64,000 nt of DNA from Zelopaecilomyces penicillatus (GCA_005765155.1 VCCP01000003.1:4960001-5024000), one strand, 5' to 3'; shown: positions 9,801-22,248, counted from the stretch's first letter. A program made the numbers and translations. The notes: generated from the sequence alone by a model not told the origin.

Positions 9801-12800
9801 GACATCATGCATTTGTAGGTGGGTTTAGTAGGGATAACATCTAATACTGCTACTGCAGACATCGCCCTTCGCACCTAGCCGGTCGAATCAAGGTGGGTGC
9901 ACACATGGAGTCGACAATGCTGTATATGATTGGTGTTGTCGTCGGCCTTGGGCTTATCCAACAAGCATTCATAAAATGAATGGCTTCGGCCTTTTTGAAG
10001 GGGCGGGTTACATTGAGGGCACGCGATGCCTCTGTCAAGCCACTGCTAACATTAAACCTGGTGTAATTACAGCTTCCCAAGCGGCTCAATGCGGGCGTTT
10101 CTGATGTCACTGACCGCGACTGAGACGGCCGGGAGCCCGGGAGATGCGGTACTCCGCAAAGGTCTATCACCCTGTGCTCCAATTAGCGGGAGAGATCGAC
10201 AGCGGGGGACAAGTCAAGAGTCTTGGTCGAAGTACTTTTAGAGCTTTGTGTGCCTGCGCAGCTACTATAATGTTCCTCATGATGTAGCCTTCGTACCTCC
10301 CACCACCAACCCGGCTTCCCCTCCCTCGCAATGATGTAAACGGTGCGGAGGAGCTTGTGGGGCGGAGGACCGTTTGTGTGGAGAAAAGCAGAGGGAGATG
10401 AGATGGTTTGTTGGATCCTCCAAGTTCTGGCCGCGATAACATGAAGGCGATGACATGTAATTGGAGCTTTGGAGATGAAGCAGAATGTTGCTCAGCCCAT
10501 CTGTGTGCAGAAATAGAAAGACGTTAGGTAAGGTAAGATCATTCATTACCAAGATTTTGCATCAAAGCCTCGTCGGTTCTTTCCGAGAGCAAATGCCGGT
10601 TGGAGCCACAGTGGAGCCTCGGCAGCTACAGAGCCCTGGACTTTCAGAGCCCTGTGCGGCCTGTGCCCAGCCCGGGCATGCGGTACGTTCACTGTAATTA
10701 CGGGTGTGTCAGCCTACACCCCACTGTATACCGACTGTGAAGGAAGGAGCTTCAGGTTGACTGTTTGTCAGCCTGTCTTCCACAATTTTGACTTCATTAA
10801 ATTCCAGACCCGGTCCACGTGCGTTCAAAACCTACATGTCACAAAGCTGCGCACGATATACTGTACCAAGCCTGTACGAAGCTGGTATCGAGTCGGTCGT
10901 GAATCACCAAGCCTGGGTTGCAGAGAACTTATAGCCGCACCCATCAGAACCCCTGACGCGGCACATCGCTGCAAATCAGCACCACAGGGCTGTTCACCAG
11001 ACTCTCTCATCCACCACCCGTCGCCCACTTCTTGGCGCTCGCTCGCGGGCCCCTGCGGAGAAAGCTAGTCAAGCTAGAATCGGGCTGCGACTCTGTGTGG
11101 ACCAAAAGAGAAACAAGGCGGGGAACGGCAAGTTGTTCAACAGGGACAGCAAACCGGTTGCGGGGATCGCTGAGATGACTTGTGACGATCGCACCGCAGA
11201 TGGTGGATGCCTGTTGCTTTTTGGTGTTGCGGCCACTGTCGCCCAACACCATGATGCAGCCTGGACCAAGACATCGCCATCATTTAGCCTCGAGAGACGA
11301 GCCATGACATGATGGGAGAAAAGTGGATATGGAGTCGACCACAATCGCTGCCAGTGCATGTATAGCAAGCTATATTTTCGCCTGGAGACGTCTAATCTTG
11401 GGCTCGGGGTTCTTATTAGTTAAGTTGATGTCTGTTACAGTATCAAGAAAGATCTCCATTCTGTCTAACCACCCAGCTTGGATAGCTTATAAATCGTCCG
11501 TCTAATCACAAGAAATAACTATCACGCAGGACGCAAGCAAATGACATTGGGTGCTATGGGCTCTCGTTGCGGCCGCCCGCACCGTCTTTTCAACCAGGCC
11601 AGTGCGGGCCCTTGACTCTGCTGTGGTTTGTGGCGTCTGTAAGGCGAGTGATGTAAGACCCCTTCATTGAGGCAGACTGTGTTACTGGCAGAGCCATACT
11701 TGGCACAACATTGCTTTCTCTAACGCCTACAGACCTTGGTGGCGGAGATATTGAGAGTACAAATCGTTAGCGATGTATTATGAACAAACTTACGATTTGG
11801 TAATTAAGTCGAAGCCCCGCCAGCCATCAAACATCACGCGCGCCTTCATCGTCCATCCACCAGCCATCGCCGCCGCCCATCAACTCACCTAGGTCGTTGT
11901 TGCATACCCATGCATGATGAACGACGACCCCCCCTGGTTGTCCGAGAATGTGACTCTCCTTTTCCCAATCCGGCTGATGTCTTTTAATCTGTGCAACTCA
12001 TGTTGCGCTTTTCTTTTTTTACCCAATGATTGTTGCCAGCACAAATGAAATATCCTAATGCACCTGGGTGGTCTTTGTGCTCCCCGCACCAATGATGGCT
12101 GACCACTTTGGCTCTGCTAGAGAAGCCCGCGCGCCATCTGACGGGTGCCGAGCTTTAATACATTGTTTGGTGAGCGAACCGAGCCAGGCCGCCAAGAATG
12201 GCACAAACGCCTGGATACCTCTACCGAGGGCTGGAGGAGAAACACAGATATTCTCACGTGGCGTGTGTTCCTGTGTCTTGTGTGTTGTGCGTTCTGAGTG
12301 TGTGCGTATGCATTATGTGTGAACAACAACACCAACAGGTGTGGCGGCCAAGAGACATCCAGGTATCGCCGACTGCTACCATCCAGGTAGTCCTCACGAT
12401 CCTACCAAAGCCGGCCGGCCGCAGAAAGACATCGGATGCAGCATCTTCCTTCTCCTGCTTCCGCTGCTGCTAGTCTCGCCCGAGTTGGGGCATTTGAAGC
12501 ATCCTTACCATTTCCCTGGCCCACAAGCTTGGCCTTGTCCTTCCGGCCGAGCTGCATCTCCATTTCACTTTCGAACATATCGTCATATGTCCATCCCGCT
12601 CCACCCAAGCCCTTATTTCCACATTCACTGCTGGCTGCTCCCGCTCCTCTCACTTGTGGTATAAATAAGCGGACAACGGCCCTGCTATTTCGGAGAGCTT
12701 TGGACTCTGAGTTGTGTCTCAGTCCGCTCACCCACCTTTCCCCTCCCACTTCAACTGCCAGTCTACCTCTATCAGCAATAGCAGGCATACTAAACCAAGG

Positions 12801-12829
12801 GATATCTCCGGCTTTGAAACTGAACAACA
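6893..12829. other. Long gene-poor stretch (about 5.9 kb)
   Basis: I could not build any gene here. The longest open frames are about 140 codons or less, unrelated to families I know, and not joinable by convincing introns. No tRNA, terminal inverted repeat or transposase motif is seen. The last few hundred bases are the promoter and leader of the glutaminase gene. Confidence 0.55.
12660..12667 (+). promoter_or_regulatory. TATA box of the glutaminase A gene
   Basis: TATAAATA lies 163-170 bases before the start codon at 12830, followed by a pyrimidine-rich leader. It is a good positional match for a core promoter; not tested. Confidence 0.5.
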
Positions 12830-15381
12830 ATGAAGTTCCTACGGGTCGCCGCCGCGGCCATGGCGGCTACCGTTGCTCACGTCGAGGCCGTGTCAACATT
12901 TGATCCGGCGAGGCCCCCAGCAGCCCCACTGGCTGTGCGAGCTCCTTATCTCAACGTATGGCTGAATGGCCGTACTGACGGACAACCCAGTGGCTACTTG
13001 GCCGGACAATGGCCAAAATTCTGGACGTGAGTACATTCTATGGATCTTGTTTTGAGTTTCCTCTTCGTTTCGGAATAAGAAGACAGACTGACAATCCCGC
13101 TTTCTCGAATCTACAGTCAGAATGTTCAGGGCTGGCAGGGTTACATCATGGTTGATGGAAAGGCCTACAACTGGATGGGAGGAGCCCCTGGTGCCGACTT
13201 GGTTGATCAGCAATCCATGAAGTACACTTCTACTAAGACTACCTTCACTTCGAATGTTGGTGGCAAAGTCCAGATGACAGCCTCGTTCCTCTCACCCGTC
13301 TTCCCGGATGATCTTCGCCGGCAGTCCATACCGTCCTCTTATCTCGAAGTCTCTGTCAAGTCCCTTGATGGGCGGTCTCACCACGTCCAAGTTTACTGTG
13401 ACGTTACTGGAGGTAGGTCACTGGTTCTCCTTCGCCTTATTAATTACATTTGGATTATGAAGACTGATTTATATTGCAGAGTTTGCTTCCGGCGACAACA
13501 GCCAAGTTATTGAGTGGGAGAGCAAGGCCACCAGCGGTGTGCGTTACCACAAGTTCTGGCGCAAGAACCAAGTTCAATTCGACGAGGCGGGCGATCAGGC
13601 CTCATGGGGTAACTGGTACTGGGCTACTGGTGATAACGTAAGTCTTTCAACTTCGTCATATCTCAATGCTCGAACTGGGAATTCTCGCATTTTTCTTTTT
13701 CAGGATATAAACTTACTGAGTATGTGTGACATAGCGAGGCGTCTCCTACCAGATAGGTGCGGATACCGACGTTCGCGGCCAGTTCATCTCAAAGGGCGTC
13801 CTCACTAATGAAGTTGACACCAAGTTCCGTGCTGTCAGCGATAAATGGTAAGAAAAAATCACAATTATTTAAGAAGGTTTCAGGCAATGCCGAAAATCTT
13901 CTTTAACACAAAATTAGAAGGTCAAATCGCTAACTGGTAATAGGCCTGTCTTTGCCCTGTCTCGCGATCTCGGCTCTGTTGGCAAAACCGGCTCCGTCTC
14001 CGTTCTCTTCACAATTGGCATCGCGCAGGATGGGGCTATTCTCTTCCAGGGCAAGACAGCCAAGCCATCTCCAGAGCCGTCTCTCTGGAAACAATATTTT
14101 GCTGAGCAGGACCTGGTCACCTTCTTCTACAAGGACTATGGCTACGCTACGGAGCATGCCAACAAGCTCGACAATCGAATTGCAACCGACTCCATCGCAG
14201 CTGGGGGTCAAGATTATTTGACCATGACCAGTCTTGCCCTTCGCCAAGTCTTTGGTGCTCTCCAGTATACGGGCACCAAAGACAATGTTAAAGTGTTCCT
14301 CAAGGAGATTAGTTCCAATAGTGACATCCAAACCGTCGATGTCATTTTCCCTGCCTGGCCCATCATGCTTTACCTCGATCCGGAACTGATCAAGTACACC
14401 CTTGAGCCTCTTCTCGAAAACCAGGAAAGTGGCCACTATCCCAACAAATATGCCATTCATGACCTGGGTCGGTTCCCCAGAGCTCTGGGTTATCCTGCTG
14501 GCAACGACGAAGCGATGCCACTCGAGGAGTGCGGCAACATGATCATCATGATGCTCTCTTACGCTCAGAAGACGGGTAAAAAGGACTACCTGAACAAGCA
14601 CTGGCCCCTAATGGTGCAGTGGGCCAAGTATTTGATTGATGAGGCCAAGATTCCTGCCAACCAGCTGTCAACGGATGACTTTGCTGGTCACTTAGCGTAT
14701 GTCCACTCCCACCTACTGATCTCATCTCGTTTCCAATGCAATTACTAATGCTGATATTTGTAGAAACCAAACCAATCTGGCCATCAAGGGAATTGTGGCT
14801 TTGGAAGCAATGTCCCGAATTGCTGATCTCACTGGCCACAGCAAAGAGAAGGCGGAATATACCAAGATTGCTCATGAATACCTTGACTTCTGGTCGATTC
14901 ATGGAGTCAACAAGGCTGCCAACCCGCCCCACACCGTCTTGCAGTACGACAATGGAACGACATATGGTAAGATTTTAACAATAATGCTCGCATGTGCTTA
15001 TCCCTTAACTAATGAAAATGTAATTCAGGTCTCTTGTACAACATCTACTCCGATAAGGCCCTAGGTCTCAACTTCCTCCCTCAGTCGCTCTACGATATGC
15101 AGAGTGATTTCTACATGTCAAAGGCCAACAAGTACGGTGTCATTCTTGACACCCGTGGCACCCTCACCAAGACGGATTGGGAAATGTTTGCCGCTGCTGT
15201 GGCTAAGCCCGAGGTCAAGGCCATGTTCATTTCCAAGATTGCCAAATGGATCAACGAGACCCCAACCTGGCGCGCCTTTACGGACCTGTATGATACCAAC
15301 AACGGTCAATACCCAGGTAACCAGTTCACGGCTAGACCTGTCATGGGAGGACTGTACTCCCTTTTGGCATTGAAAAGGTAG
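12830..15381 (+). CDS. gtaA: Secreted glutaminase A (GtaA family)
   Basis: The gene has seven exons: 12830-13026, 13117-13412, 13480-13637, 13735-13847, 13944-14696, 14764-14966 and 15029-15381. They give 690 aa and every junction keeps frame. The N-terminus is a signal peptide (about residues 1-20, Ala-rich, ending near HVEA). The rest matches the fungal glutaminase A architecture: an N-terminal beta domain (VRAPYLNVWLNG..., YNWMGG), then the helical glutaminase A central and C-terminal domains (DYGYATEHANKLD, AGGQDYLTMTSLALRQ, FPAWPIMLYLDPELIKY, HDLGRFPRALGYPAGNDEAMPLEECGN, TDDFAGHLANQTNLAIKGI, PVMGGLYSLLAL). The family hydrolyses L-glutamine to glutamate and ammonia outside the cell or at the wall, feeding nitrogen scavenging. 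Length equals the Aspergillus enzyme. The start is supported by the signal peptide and an upstream TATA box. Nitrogen regulation is known in the family but I did not find a clear GATA-factor site. Confidence 0.93.
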
Positions 15382-16610
15382 GGCACTTCTTTTAAGAGGC
15401 CTTTTTTATTAATTAAATTTATGTTTACAATGTGTAAATGACTCTTACGTATATTGTGTTTCTGCTCTCTGATTTGCCCGAGTGTTCTTCTTCGTTTTGT
15501 AGGAGGTGGTCGATGTGTGTGTGTGTATGTGTGCGTGCCTTTTTTTACGGCGCATTCGAGTGTAAAGGGGTGTTGTATTATGAACAGCTGCAATTTTTAC
15601 CTTACCACCTTCTTCTTTTGGCTTCCATAGTGAAATGGGTTCTCTGATAGTGACTTTTTCTCTTGTCATCGATTATAGGCAAAGCACATCAACTACTATT
15701 ACTGGCACGCCAGAAGTTCAACTCGTGATTTCCGATGCAGCAACAGATAGCAGTACATGAACTGTCAAGCGATTAAAGAAGGGGTACAGATTAATTTGAC
15801 GTCACAAGTCCCGCAATGTGAAAGAGACTGCGGACCACTTCCGTACGATTACACGAACATGACGATTCCCTAAACGTGATCTAAGAAGATGCGGTCCTAA
15901 ATACAAAGCGGGTACCAACCATGCAGTAAGTACACGAGTTATATCCAAGACTTGTCAACAGCAATTCCCTGGGGTGACTTGACGGATAACTTGGATTAAG
16001 ATGGTGGTGTGTGATGAGAGGTTATGGAGGCATGTTGGTCAAGAACACGATAGGTGATGGCAACAGGAAACTCAACGGTGGCGTTTTTTTTTATTCGGTT
16101 ATAAGCCTATCAGAATGTACAAAGGCTATTTGTTTATGGATGTTGATATGTTTAAATAACTACTAGGTACATAATGACAGGGAACGTTGTTATTCGAATT
16201 CCCAACGGTTCTGGATAATTGACACTAAATGTGTGAACGAATTCCAGGGTAGCATTGCCACAACACATAATTACATGATTTGCAAATAATTGGATACCTA
16301 TTGTTTATAAAATTAAGATAAGTTATTTATAAGTCTGATGGTCAAGGGTAATATTCGACTGCCTAGAAGTTGCAACTGCTGCTGCCTGTTAATGCTGCTC
16401 ACAGGCAGGGGTGGTTATTACTAGTTGGCAATAGTATCTCAGCTCTGTTCGATTATCCCGCCACCAAGTATAAATAGTGATAAATAACTTCTTACCCTCT
16501 CAAGAAGAACAAAAGCGAACACTTGTTTATACACACACTCTCTGTTATTTGACAAAACGTCAATTTTATTTTGAATTTGCCCACATTTTTCTTTTCAGTT
16601 GATTTCAATC
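15382..16610. other. Intergenic stretch
   Basis: It contains the 3' region of gtaA and the promoter of the next gene. A GT-rich patch lies at 15517-15538. No gene is seen. Confidence 0.6.
16469..16477 (+). promoter_or_regulatory. TATA box of the helical/TPR-like gene
   Basis: TATAAATAG lies 134 bases before the start codon at 16611, in AT-rich DNA followed by a pyrimidine-rich leader. Confidence 0.5.
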
Positions 16611-17369
16611 ATGGCGAACAACTCTGGCGTCCGGTACTCAAACGACAATGTTGGCAAATCGTCAGCAGCTCAACTGTTCCCGTGGGAAGAGCCCGTGCCT
16701 GTGAGCAAGTTCTGGGATAGTTTTGATTACTGCATCAGCCGCAACTTCTTGAGTAATTTCACAGGCCCAGAGCTTGAGAAGCTCCCCATCGACTCGGACA
16801 GCACGGCAAGCCATGAGGACAAGCTCAAGCTGCTTCTCCGTTTGGTACAGGAGAAGTTAAAGAACGAGGAAGCATCGGCGGTTGAAAAGTCTCCTGGTGG
16901 TCTATACGACACCAACTACGAGTGCTGGAATAGTCTCTGGCAGTCAACCTACACGCTGCAGTCTGAACTCGGCCTCCTCACCGACGCCGAGCACACCCTC
17001 CGCCAACTCGTCGACCGACGGCCGAACAAGGCCAACAACTTCATCCCGCTACACATGCTCGCAGACCACTTAATCCTGACGGGCCAGTACGCCGAGGCGG
17101 AGACGACAGAGCGGCCCGTCTGCGCTTGGATGGACGCGCACGCAGGGCTGGGGAAACACTCCCCGCAGGCTATTAATGCGCGTAGAATTATCGCGAGGGC
17201 GCTGTGGATGCAAGGTCCGTCGCGGCGGGGGGAGGCGGAGGCGATGGTGGCAGAGATTGGGGTGTTGACGGAGGAGATGGCGGATGAGGGGTGTCCGTTT
17301 GGGGTGTATCAGGAGGAGGAGAGGAGGCTGACGGAGAAGATGATGGCAGAGCTTGAGAAGGCTGGGTGA
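16611..17369 (+). CDS. Helical TPR-like protein of unknown function
   Basis: This is an intronless gene of 252 aa starting at the first ATG after the TATA box. The middle (about residues 95-215) is a run of paired amphipathic helices typical of tetratricopeptide-like folds: AEHTLRQLVDRRP, LHMLADHLILTGQYAEAE, and INARRIIARALWMQG followed by RRGEAEAMVAEI. Similar short TPR-like proteins are common in filamentous fungi and lack an assigned role. There is no signal peptide, membrane segment or catalytic motif. The last third is strikingly G-rich on the coding strand with many GAG/GGG codons. Function unknown; TPR fold is my inference from helix spacing. Confidence 0.8.
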   Translation: MANNSGVRYSNDNVGKSSAAQLFPWEEPVPVSKFWDSFDYCISRNFLSNFTGPELEKLPIDSDSTASHEDKLKLLLRLVQEKLKNEEASAVEKSPGGLYDTNYECWNSLWQSTYTLQSELGLLTDAEHTLRQLVDRRPNKANNFIPLHMLADHLILTGQYAEAETTERPVCAWMDAHAGLGKHSPQAINARRIIARALWMQGPSRRGEAEAMVAEIGVLTEEMADEGCPFGVYQEEERRLTEKMMAELEKAG

Positions 17370-18300
17370 TGGATGGATATACTTGAAAACTGGCCTGTTC
17401 TCATGTGGTTGGTGTATCTTAACACTGTGGTGGAGGCGAACCATGGATCAGTGAATGCATCATCAAACGGCAAAATGCGGGGTTTCCCCAACTTCTCACA
17501 TTACAGGCACGGAGTACATACACCAACGATGGATCATAGATGTATCTTGCATGATATAGTGAACAATGACAATGACCATGACATGTACAGACTCTCCATT
17601 CCTGTAGATGTTTAACAGCTCTCCTACCCAGCTCAAAGCACATGCCTCGCCCGGTACCACTACCACTACCACGCAGAGCCGCGTTGTTAACAAGACACTG
17701 GTTCTCCGCACCATAGCATCTCATAACACTACCTACCTACGTAAGATTCCCCCGTTTTCCTTATCTACAAGCTTCTCTCTGTTTTTGCAGGTTTCCCTTA
17801 ACTGTCAACAACGCCTTTCCCCCCCCCTGTTCGACACTACGCTACACTTTACAACCCCATACCTGTTCGTCCAACCTACAACGTTGTCCTTCATCATCAT
17901 TCTTACTTACACATCAGACAGCCATTTGCAGAAAAGGTTTTCTAATTTATTTCCCCTGATACAATGGCTCCCTCAACGATCAACATTTTATCTTGTTGAC
18001 ACACATCCTGGGTGCTTCTCCATATTCTTTCTACCCGCTTGTTCGGGCCTCCGGTGCCTCTTCTCGGCCGAAGTCGGCGGCAACCGCGACTTCCCCCACG
18101 ACGAAGTGCGATCTTTCATGCCGAGCGTCCTAATCAGATCTTATCAGATCTTTTCTAAATTCTACCTTATTCTTTCCTCTCCTTATTCAACAAAAATATA
18201 CACATTCTATACATACATTTTTTTTGCCGAGCCTTGTAGTGTCCCGTAAGCCAGGGGTGCATTGGGACTTACTTACAGTGGCTTCCTTGCTACCTAGATC
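17370..18300. other. Intergenic stretch and leader of the F-box gene
   Basis: It is strongly pyrimidine-rich on the plus strand from about 17720 to 18240, which leaves a long frame (17608-18249) open by composition. A tandem ATCAGATCTT pair lies near 18132-18153. I see no gene. Confidence 0.55.
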
Positions 18301-19954
18301 ATGGCTCGCTTCATTGATTTGGAAGAGGTCGAGGGGCAGCAAGCACAGCAACCCGGTGTTCTGGCGCAGCGGCTAGCTAGACTGGAGATTGCCACAGAAT
18401 CACTCCCCGAGAACCTCAGAGGCAGACATCTCGACGCAACAGAGAAGAACAAACAGTGCCAACAGACAGCTCCTGTTGCGCCGCCGCCGCCGCCAACTAA
18501 CAATGTCGTCACCGAGGCTTTCCAATGCTACCCGTAAGCTCATGCCCTTGCATCACAAGAAATAGCATCAACCCTCACAAAAACAATGTGTTTATACTTC
18601 ACTTTTATTTTAGTTTTCTTCCTTAAAATCTACCACGAAACCTACATATCCAGAAAAACTAACCCGCCTCACAAAGCGTCGTCTTTTCCATCGTCTCCTC
18701 CATCGACCTCAACACCCTCGACTCCCTCGCCCGCACCAGCCGCCTCATCCACAATGGCCTCATCCAATACCGCACCAGCCTTCTAGCCGCCACTCTGCGA
18801 TGCTCCAACGAGGCATCCCCCGTCGATCCGGACCAGACACTCCGTTACCGAGCGCGTGCCGCAGTAGGGAACTGGCATTACATGGAGGATGCGCGCAGTT
18901 CCAGCGGCAAGTCGGGCAGCTGCGCCAGGGACATGGTCGGAGAGTGTAGAAGATGCGCCGCAGTGATTTGCAGGGTAAGGACATCCTATATTTCAATACA
19001 CCCTTCAATGTCACTTGCTTGATGCTAAAAACAGCCAACATAAATAGAACTGCACAATCAAGCCCCCTGCGCCGGCGGCCCTTCGGGAGCGGCACCGTCG
19101 ACTATGCCGTACATGCGCACGCGCACCGATCCCCGTTCTCGCATCACCTCCGCTGGACGCAGGTTTGCCTCTTAACTCGGAAGCCGTGCAACGTGCCGTC
19201 TGTAAATGCGATTCTGAGGGTGTTTGGTTGTGCCAGCCTTGCGGCAGGACTATTCGCAACGCAGACCACGAGTATAAACGGTTCGTCTGATCCCCCGTCT
19301 GCCTTATTCATGAGAAACTCTCTGGTGTTAGATGTTGGTGAAGCTAAACGTATGACCTTGTCTCTCTATAGTATATGGCGCTGGCGTAATCATTATGGAG
19401 AGGTCCTCGGTGGTCTGGGTACTGGCATCGGTGACGGGGACCGGGGCGTAATCTGTGGCCGCGAAGAGTCATGTCTCGCTGCCCGAGATCGCGAACACGA
19501 AACCGACTGCGATGCCGAAGACGCCAAGGGTAGCAGCAGCTCCCTCGCCCCCTGGTCATCCTCATCATCGCCCTCAACACCAAGCCCTGCCTCGCAGCAA
19601 ACCACCACTACCACCACAGAAAACGCAGCCGCAGGATTCCCCTTCACTACAGGGCCTATCGAGGCTCTCATTGATGACTTCAGGCACCACGAGCTGCGTA
19701 CCCCTTCGCCGCAACAGCTCGGCCCGGGCTATGAGCGCCACGAGATCGAGGGTATCGGGGGCATCGTTAAGCGCAAACTTGTTCGTATGGTTCGTGTAGG
19801 GGCCTGTGTGCCTGAGTGGGAGGACGAAAAGGGCCCCTCGAGTAGCCGGATTCTGGCCCATGAGGTCAGTGGTATGGAACGTAGTTGGTGTGGCTGGTGC
19901 TGGAGAGCCATTCCTGGGAAGAAGGATATCAAGGCTGGGGCTTCTTCTTTATAG
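18301..19954 (+). CDS. F-box protein with cysteine-rich zinc-binding C-terminal part
   Basis: Exons 18301-18533, 18677-18974, 19048-19280 and 19372-19954 give 448 aa with consistent phases. Intron 1 (143 nt) ends in an unusual AAG acceptor but has a CTAAC 14 bases before it. The segment at about residues 78-110 (VVFSIVSSIDLNTLDSLARTSR) looks like a divergent F-box helix set, so the likely role is a substrate adaptor of an SCF ubiquitin ligase. Residues about 170-270 hold paired cysteines (CRRC, CRNC, CRTC, CKC, CQPC), and a last CGWC pair lies near the C-terminus, suggesting zinc sites. Between them are a low-complexity S/T-rich linker (about 320-345) and a charged tail. The N-terminal 70 residues are Q/P-rich. 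F-box call is moderate because the motif is degenerate and split by intron 1. Confidence 0.78.
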
Positions 19955-20389
19955 GCTTTGGTGATTAGCAGTTTTGGATAAAGTCAGTCTCCGGATTTGC
20001 TATACATCATTTTGAAGCACATGGATAGTGTTGGATATTAGCAGAAACCCCCTACCACTATCAAGCGAGTACTTCAGGCAATCACAGGTGGTTTGCTTGA
20101 TGAATATAAAAGTGTTTTGCTGGCTGTACTTTATATAGTTCGCAGCTGTACAATGAGCGTGCCATCCTGACCCTGAAAGTTCGCTTTTTGATGAATTTCC
20201 GATGAGTCTTGAAACCGTCTGTCCACTCAAAAAGGCTCATATATCATACACATACTATCTCACCATCATCCCACATCAGAATTGTAGATAAATACACATT
20301 CGCCTTCGTCATCAGGGAAAGTGGAGCTGAGCCATTATGATCTCGCCCCCCTCCTTCTCCTCATCGTTGCTGAAAAAGAAAAACACATA
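19955..20389. other. Spacer between convergent genes
   Basis: This 435-bp stretch lies between the F-box gene and the minus-strand L20 gene and holds both 3' ends. No gene is seen. Confidence 0.6.
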
Positions 20390-21025
20390 TTATAACTCGC
20401 CTCGGTACATCATCTCTGTCCTCCTCTTCCTGTCCTCTCTCGCCTGTGTTTTCTTCGGCCCCCATCGAGCCATCTTGCGTTCCAGCTTCTCCTTGAGCCA
20501 CTTGGTGTGCTCGGCTGGCGCCGGTGAAGCGATCTGAATAAAGACAGGGGAGCATTCGAATTTCTGGGCGAGCTTATTGACGCTCCACTTCAGGGGATCC
20601 TCTTTACGCAACGCTCGAATCTCTTCGATTTGCTCCTGGGAGAGGTTGTATTTCGGATTGCGGTGCTTGTACTGCATCTGGGGGGGCAGATCTGCTGTTG
20701 TGACTGCGCCTGGTATGAGCGATGCTGGGGCGCCGGGGCTGTTTCGTAGGCGGAAAAGGGCAGTTCGGCGGGGGTCGTTTCGCGGAAGGAAGAGAAAGGG
20801 TGTGTGTTCCACAGACGCTTCTGAGGCGGGAGGGTTGTAGATGATGGAGTCGGCGGTTGGGAAAGCTGCAGAGCGGTCTGGGAGGAATGAATCGTGGGGG
20901 GCGATCTTGAGTGACCGCTTGGTGCGTGCTGTCGTCTTGTGGCCTCGCTGTGGTATTAATGGGAGAGCGGTGCGAGATGTGCTAACCAGCTGCGCAGCTG
21001 GGCGGATGAGCGACCGAAACTCCAT
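20390..21025 (-). CDS. mrpl20: Mitochondrial large-subunit ribosomal protein L20 (mL58)
   Basis: A single exon on the minus strand gives 211 aa. It is a structural protein of the mitochondrial 54S/60S ribosomal subunit, fungal family MRP-L20 (mL58). The start is set at the first ATG (21025-21023); upstream in-frame codons have no ATG. The N-terminus is basic and hydroxylated without acidic residues (MEFRSLIRPAAQLVSTSRTALP), as expected of a mitochondrial targeting sequence. The conserved core includes FLFLPRNDPRRTALF, then MQYKHRNPKYNLSQEQIEEIRALRKEDPLKWSVNKLAQKF in two stretches, and a strongly basic C-terminus (ARWGPKKTQAREDRKRR). Length is right for the family. Confidence 0.9.
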   Translation of the reverse strand: MEFRSLIRPAAQLVSTSRTALPLIPQRGHKTTARTKRSLKIAPHDSFLPDRSAAFPTADSIIYNPPASEASVEHTPFLFLPRNDPRRTALFRLRNSPGAPASLIPGAVTTADLPPQMQYKHRNPKYNLSQEQIEEIRALRKEDPLKWSVNKLAQKFECSPVFIQIASPAPAEHTKWLKEKLERKMARWGPKKTQAREDRKRRTEMMYRGEL

Positions 21026-22243
21026 CGTGGAAGAGATGTGCTGAATCAACACGATGGCGTAATGGAAGCTTCGTAGGGTTCGATATCGAAGACACAGACA
21101 CGTCAGGAGAATGCAATTGAAGCAATTAAATGAGGATAATGACTATTTTGACAGTGCAAATAGTCCCGTGGTTCGACTGGCCTCAATTGTAGATGGTGAG
21201 TAGCCGTATGGATGAGTGGTGGTCGTCTATCTGCGCAGCTGGAGACACTCAAGCTTCTTCTTGGTTGACTGTGGGAGATTTTTCATTACTGATTGATTAT
21301 GTAAGACGGTGGTGCACACCTACACCCGGTGCACATAGTGCCACGTGATGCTTGAGCTGGACAGATGACAAAGATCAATTGTTTAGAATGTCGATAATCA
21401 CGTGATTTTACACGTGCCTTGACTCTGAGATACCACCTCGATGGATCCGTATGTGGGCTCACTCTAAGTACCATACAGGCTTGCCGTCCGCTCAACCCGG
21501 ATGAGCCAATCTAGCCGCAAGTGCCAATGACTTGGCCCTGTTCCATTTGTGCTGGCAGGATTGTTTCAGCTTATTTTGATCAGCACTCCTCCGTATGCGT
21601 ACCCGAAACAGACTGATTTGACATCAGACGAACTCGCCATCACAAGGTCGCTTTTGCCATCACATCGACTTGCGTCATCGCAGCTGTAAAAGACCAGCAG
21701 CTTTCGACCATGGTACTGTTTTGCCTAACAACCTTTTTCACGCGTGGCTCCAGTTGGCCCCCAATCTGACAATCACAAGGTCGAAACAGGGGACCATGTC
21801 AGGGCCCTGAAAAAGCCAAGAGAGAAGAACGAAGACAACCAGAAATCATAATGTGCTCATAGGTAGATAGGTGTGTGGTGAGTGAGCCGAATGCAGAAAA
21901 AAATGGAGAAACCAGGGGTGGCGTTGTTTCGTGATGGGCGAGATAGGTTTCTTTTTGAACAAATAATGTGATGTCAGAACCTGGCACCAAAAATCCTGAC
22001 CTTGTGATATCACTGGCTGCCTCGGTGCTGTTCGATGCATCTTAGTGGCGCCGCAGACTGACACGCCCCCGGGGGCCCGAGGGGAAGGGAAGGGAGGGGC
22101 GATTGTATCACGAGGACACGAAAAAAAAATCTCAGAGGACGGGATGCTACGGGGTAGACAGACATAATGGGGAACGATGGGCGTCTCTAATCAACAGGGG
22201 CATCCTATTTGGGTGGTATCTTAATGGAACGACTTCTGCTACT

Positions 22244-22248
<5 letters not shown>

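Noticed and set aside
13930..14601. Minus-strand frame of 223 codons
   Set aside because: It is antisense to the large glutaminase exon, which has clear family motifs; a codon-bias shadow.
17608..18249. Open frame of 213 codons, plus strand
   Set aside because: It is open because the DNA is almost pure pyrimidine; the product is a low-complexity F/S/L/P string with no family match, directly ahead of the F-box gene. Treated as leader/promoter.
18953..19954. Long uninterrupted frame of 333 codons over the F-box gene
   Set aside because: It runs through two introns and is out of frame with the conserved cysteine exon. The spliced reading has matched phases and conserved motifs; only its last part is shared.
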